A stretch of DNA of 36,499 nt from CAZKXU01 sp964556665 (GTDB lineage Bacteria > Bdellovibrionota_C > UBA2361 > CAZKXU01), in the NCBI GenBank assembly GCA_964556665.1, contig CAZKXU010000024.1:1-36499 (forward strand), written 5' to 3'. The notes below the pieces were generated by a model, which had not been told where the DNA came from, did no database searches, and saw only the letters and a list, made by a program, of their open reading frames with translations. Both the position numbers and the translations under genes were made by a program. Of the stretch, positions 33,713 to 36,499 are shown one piece after another. Each line of letters opens with the position of its first letter. The stretch's first letter is position 1.

Positions 33713-34456
33713 ATGGACCTGTTCGAAGAAAATTTAGTGATGACCGCGGGCGAACGTGGCAGAGCCTCGGTCTTAATTGTAGAAGCAGATGGTCTTGAGC
33801 GTAATAATTTACGCTCTGCTCTTAAGACACTGGGCTATGGTGGAATTAGCGATGTTCCAAATCACGTTTCCGCGATGGAAAAGCTTCAACAACGCAAATT
33901 CAGCCATATTATCTTTGACGCTAAAAACACCAACATGCCAGCTAAAGACTTTCTGTTGCGCTGCATGGAGATGGATCGTGAGATGGTCTGTATTCCATCA
34001 TCATACGAACCAAACGTAGATGATGTATTCGACCTGCTGATTGGTGGTGCTCGTGGATATCTTAGCAAACCTATTACAGTGGACTCAGTAGAAGCGGCTA
34101 TAGTTATGGCTAGCAAAGGTGAGCCAATTGCTGATGCTGTGCTACAAGCAAAGGATCGCAACGAAGCGTTGGTGGCGATACTTATGACAAGCCTGGATAA
34201 AATGGCTACTGTTGTTCGTCAGTCCTACCAGTTTGAAACCGCAAAGCGAGAGATTCCAAGAGCCTTAAGTACTTTTAGACGCTCAGCCGAACTAGCTAAA
34301 ACATTCGCCAAAGGTGGTGAGTTGGGGCTAATAGAGGCTATGGAGAGATTCTGTATAGAACGTAGTAAAGGACCTGCTACTAGACTTGGACGGCTAAGAA
34401 AGCGGCTAAAATCAGGCCGTGCTGCCGGCGAAGAAGAATCAACCGAAGAAGCCTGA
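33713..34456 (+). CDS. Receiver-domain protein with basic helical C-terminus
   Basis: 247 residues. Residues 18-135 form a receiver domain: VLIVEADGLERNNL, phospho-acceptor D69 in HIIFDAKNTNMP, SS in CIPSSYEPN and K119 in GYLSKPIT. Only one acidic residue pair (E-A-D) is present at the metal site, so phosphorylation may be weak. Residues 140-247 are helical without a recognised output domain, ending in a basic stretch (RLGRLRKRLKSGRA) and an acidic tail. The ATG has GGGAG upstream; ATG at 33740 is an alternative. It might bind RNA or a protein partner through the basic helix. No cognate kinase is adjacent. Confidence 0.8.
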   Translation: MDLFEENLVMTAGERGRASVLIVEADGLERNNLRSALKTLGYGGISDVPNHVSAMEKLQQRKFSHIIFDAKNTNMPAKDFLLRCMEMDREMVCIPSSYEPNVDDVFDLLIGGARGYLSKPITVDSVEAAIVMASKGEPIADAVLQAKDRNEALVAILMTSLDKMATVVRQSYQFETAKREIPRALSTFRRSAELAKTFAKGGELGLIEAMERFCIERSKGPATRLGRLRKRLKSGRAAGEEESTEEA

Positions 34457-34463
34457 AGTTCCC

Positions 34464-34472
34464 TGATATACT
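34464..34472 (+). promoter_or_regulatory. Possible extended -10 promoter element within a direct repeat
   Basis: TGATATACT fits an extended -10 (TGnTATAAT-like). GATATAC is repeated at 34465-34471 and 34478-34484, 13 bp apart start to start, about the spacing of one DNA turn, and could be an operator. It would drive the secreted-protein gene at 34511. No good -35 was seen. Confidence 0.3.
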
Positions 34473-34488
34473 TTATTGATATACCCAC

Positions 34489-34513
34489 CATAATATTAGA
34501 TAGTAATATTATG
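34489..34513 (+). promoter_or_regulatory. Perfect 10-bp inverted repeat covering a start codon
   Basis: CATAATATTA (34489-34498), a five-base loop GATAG, then TAATATTATG (34504-34513). The last three bases are the ATG of the gene at 34511. In RNA this AU stem would hide the start codon; as DNA it could be an operator. Confidence 0.45.
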
Positions 34514-35152
34514 CACCGACTAATCGCTTTGATTGCTACTTGTATTCTCATGCAGAGTTCCTTGCTGCATGCTCAAGAGCTTGATGAGGTAATGAAATCA
34601 CCTGAATATAGAGCCGTAGGAAAACATAACAACCTCAAGCAGAAGCAGAACCAGAAGCAGTTAAATCTAGCTAAGGATGAAACTAATTTTGGTAAGGTGT
34701 TTAATGCACGCGCCGGTCGTGAAAAGAATTTAATTACCTGGATAGGGACCGTCAGTGCAGGCTTTAAAAGTGAAAAGCCGCGCTTAAGCTTTGCCCGAGA
34801 ATACGCTATGGTCGAACAGAATTATAAAAGCAAAGACAGCAATACTGCTATTAAGGTGAAGGTAATTGTACCCTCTAAATCTTCCCGCCAAGCAGCTGAA
34901 CTAGCTTTAATACCTGAGTTTTCTAAGATCGCGCCACCAGGCTTAAAAGTCTCTGAATCTGAGGAGTTACAAATAAACGATCTCCCAGCAATGTTGTACC
35001 ACCATGTGGATGGTGGCTGCTCAATTCTGCTGCGCATAACTAAGGGCGCCGTAATTGACATTAAGAGCAACAGCTGTAAGGAAAGTGCAAATATGATTAA
35101 CTTGGGGGAGAACCTCAATATTAAGCGCTTGATTGAGAAACTGGATTCTTAA
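34511..35152 (+). CDS. Hypothetical exported protein
   Basis: 213 residues with a clear Sec signal peptide at 1-22 (HRLIALIATCILMQSSLLHA, cleavage before QEL). A lysine/glutamine-rich segment (LKQKQNQKQLNLAK) follows, then a domain with several strands (ITWIGTVSAGFKSEKPRLSF, AIKVKVIVPS, LQINDLPAMLYHHVDGGCSILLRIT). Two cysteines, in GGCSIL and SNSCKE, could form a disulphide. No family is recognised. The start lies in a perfect AU-rich inverted repeat. It follows the receiver-domain gene by 54 bp on the same strand. Confidence 0.72.
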   Translation: MHRLIALIATCILMQSSLLHAQELDEVMKSPEYRAVGKHNNLKQKQNQKQLNLAKDETNFGKVFNARAGREKNLITWIGTVSAGFKSEKPRLSFAREYAMVEQNYKSKDSNTAIKVKVIVPSKSSRQAAELALIPEFSKIAPPGLKVSESEELQINDLPAMLYHHVDGGCSILLRITKGAVIDIKSNSCKESANMINLGENLNIKRLIEKLDS

Positions 35153-35192
35153 ACCGCACTAAAGATTTTTCAACGCAAACTCACGCAGTCCC

Positions 35193-35224
35193 ATGAAGCA
35201 ACAAAAGGATGAAGCAACAAAAGG
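35193..35224. repeat. 16-bp tandem direct duplication at the transposase start
   Basis: ATGAAGCAACAAAAGG occurs twice in a row (35193-35208 and 35209-35224). The first ATG is out of frame with the transposase; the second begins the longest frame. Confidence 0.9.
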
Positions 35225-36252
35225 ACACCCATAAAATAGCACCAAACACTAATACTCTAACAAAAGCAGCCGATTATTATTTTATGACGAACGCTAGGTC
35301 AGAGATTTACAATCCGGATGAGGTTGGGGTGTATCACTGCGTAAGTCGCTGTGTACGAAGAGCATATTTATGCGGAGAAGATCAGCTAACTGGTAAATCC
35401 TTTGAGCACAGGAGGGAATGGATAAGAGCTCGACTAAAATTATTGATTGATATATTTGCGATCGAGGTAATCGCATATGCAGTAATGAGCAATCATCTGC
35501 ATGCAGTGATACGTAACCGTCCTGACATTACAGAGAAATGGGAGGATAAGGAGGTGGCACGACGCTGGAGGAAGCTATTCCCACTACGGCGAGACCAAAA
35601 CGGTGCTGCTATGAAACCAAGTGAAGCAGAGATTGCTGCCATTACTATGGATCAAAAGAAGGTGGCTCTTTATCGTGCAAGGCTATCTGACATAAGCTGG
35701 TTTAACCGCTGCGTGAATGAGAATATCGCAAGAAGAGCCAATTTGGAGGATGAATGTACCGGGCGGTTCTGGGAGGGGCGGTTTAAGTGCCAGAGAGTTT
35801 ATGACCTTAGCGCTATATTAGCTTGTAGTGTCTATGTCGATCTAAATCCTATAAGAGCAGGAATAGCACAAAGTCCAGAGGAGAGCGATTTCACCAGTAT
35901 TCAAGATCGGATTAAAACCCTCAAAAAACAATCAAATAGTAAGGGTCTGGGGAAGTCATTAATGTCAATTGAAGACCTGTCAGATAAAACTGTTACTACT
36001 GAAGAATACTTTGAACTTGTAGAAGCCACAGGAAAGCTTTTAAGAAAGAACAAAGCAAGTATCTCAGAAGATATTAAGCCGATTCTTCAGAGGCTAAAAC
36101 TTTCACCCTCTGAGTGGATTGAAACTACAAGAAAAATCAGGATGAGGTTCCCGCGAGTAATAGGCACTGCTGATCGAATCAAAGAAGCTGCAGAAAATGC
36201 AAATAAAGAATGGTTTCATGGACTAAGTGCAGCAAGAGCTGTATTCATCTAA
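35209..36252 (+). CDS. REP-associated tyrosine transposase (Y1/IS200-like, RAYT)
   Basis: 347 codons; the ATG at 35284 (codon 26) may be the true start, because the family-like sequence begins near there (VGVYHCVSRCVRRAYLCG). The HUH metal motif is H96-L-H98 in AVMSNHLHAVIRNRPD, and the catalytic tyrosine is probably Y209 in SVYVDLNPIRAGI. The region CTGRFWEGRFKCQ before it is typical of the long RAYT-like group. These enzymes cut and rejoin single-stranded DNA at hairpins and are credited with spreading REP palindromes. Several REP-like repeats are in the window, although none of the main type directly flanks this gene. The frame looks intact. It may be domesticated, as RAYTs usually are. 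Confidence 0.92.
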   Translation: MKQQKDTHKIAPNTNTLTKAADYYFMTNARSEIYNPDEVGVYHCVSRCVRRAYLCGEDQLTGKSFEHRREWIRARLKLLIDIFAIEVIAYAVMSNHLHAVIRNRPDITEKWEDKEVARRWRKLFPLRRDQNGAAMKPSEAEIAAITMDQKKVALYRARLSDISWFNRCVNENIARRANLEDECTGRFWEGRFKCQRVYDLSAILACSVYVDLNPIRAGIAQSPEESDFTSIQDRIKTLKKQSNSKGLGKSLMSIEDLSDKTVTTEEYFELVEATGKLLRKNKASISEDIKPILQRLKLSPSEWIETTRKIRMRFPRVIGTADRIKEAAENANKEWFHGLSAARAVFI

Positions 36253-36499
36253 GTTAACCAAAATATATTGGAAACCTACAATTCGGTACTTACTATAATT
36301 CTAATAAAGCTTAGTAAGATACTAAGCTAGACATTGAGAGCAAATTAATAATTACATTGGAAATTTCTTAATCTTCTTTTTCTCTAATTTATATTTTATC
36401 TGTGTTATACCTGTTTCTGCTATTTGATAGTATGTTAGTTAAATTTTGGGTGTTCTTTAAACCCAGTCAAGATGTGTTCAAAAAATAATTATAAATATG
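36253..36499. other. AT-rich 3' flank with a short palindrome
   Basis: No gene is seen. A short hairpin CTTAGTA-AGA-TACTAAG lies near 36310-36326, without a following T-run. It might be a weak terminator or a transposase recognition hairpin, but it does not resemble the REP family. Confidence 0.35.

Noticed and set aside
36310..36326. CTTAGTA-AGA-TACTAAG palindrome after the transposase as a rho-independent terminator
   Set aside because: The stem is AT-rich and is not followed by a T-run; kept only as a note on the flank.

Overview
The window reads as chromosome of a Gram-negative bacterium of moderate GC content. Evidence for an outer membrane: an OmpA-type C-terminal domain, a lipobox lipoprotein, a large outer-membrane barrel and a decaheme cytochrome c. 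Housekeeping genes (ribonuclease Y beside a 5-formyltetrahydrofolate cyclo-ligase-like gene, pyruvate kinase, dprA, crcB) and the mix of two-component and multiheme genes suggest a deltaproteobacteria-like lineage (Bdellovibrionota, SAR324, Myxococcota and similar). That placement is an inference; no rRNA or tRNA was seen to fix it.

Layout. 1-615: a truncated copy of a palindromic repeat, then AT-rich DNA without a convincing gene. 616-3493: an ECF sigma factor overlapping a YfbK-type von Willebrand A protein with an anti-sigma-like N-terminus. 3648-6779 (minus): a small membrane protein, an unknown 464-residue protein and an orphan GspF/PilC-type protein. 7167-14720 (plus): a three-gene electron-transfer locus, namely a lipoprotein with two HbpS/GlcG-like domains, an outer-membrane barrel, and a decaheme cytochrome fused to LVIVD repeats. 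14750-19465 (minus): an MFS transporter, a HExxH protein, an FMN reductase, CrcB and DprA. 19540-24956: an L7/L12-like/membrane fusion, a basic-tailed protein, pyruvate kinase, a MerR-like coiled-coil protein and an OmpA-like protein. 25229-28036: a hybrid histidine kinase and a single-domain response regulator. 28193-32708 (minus): an unknown 641-residue protein, ribonuclease Y and a degenerate cyclo-ligase. 32881-36252 (plus): a small M48 protease, a response-regulator-like protein, a secreted protein, and a REP-associated Y1 transposase (RAYT).

The most striking unexplained structure is a dispersed family of REP-like GC-rich palindromes (consensus about CTGGGACCGCGGGC..GCCCGC), found as single units or inverted pairs at eight places. 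A plausible mobiliser, the RAYT, lies in the same window. The palindromes sit at gene 3' ends: four of the five convergent junctions carry one, the fifth has only 29 bp of space, and none lies at a divergent junction. At three co-directional junctions the palindrome falls inside the open frame just before the signal peptide of the next gene (outer-membrane barrel, decaheme cytochrome, HExxH protein), so the repeat may be translated as a leader or may control initiation. A second, unrelated 188-bp near-perfect palindrome follows rny, and half a copy of it opens the window.

The best candidate for a little-described functional system is the HbpS-lipoprotein / barrel / decaheme-LVIVD locus, which looks like a porin-cytochrome conduit with an added beta-propeller and a possible haem-handling lipoprotein.
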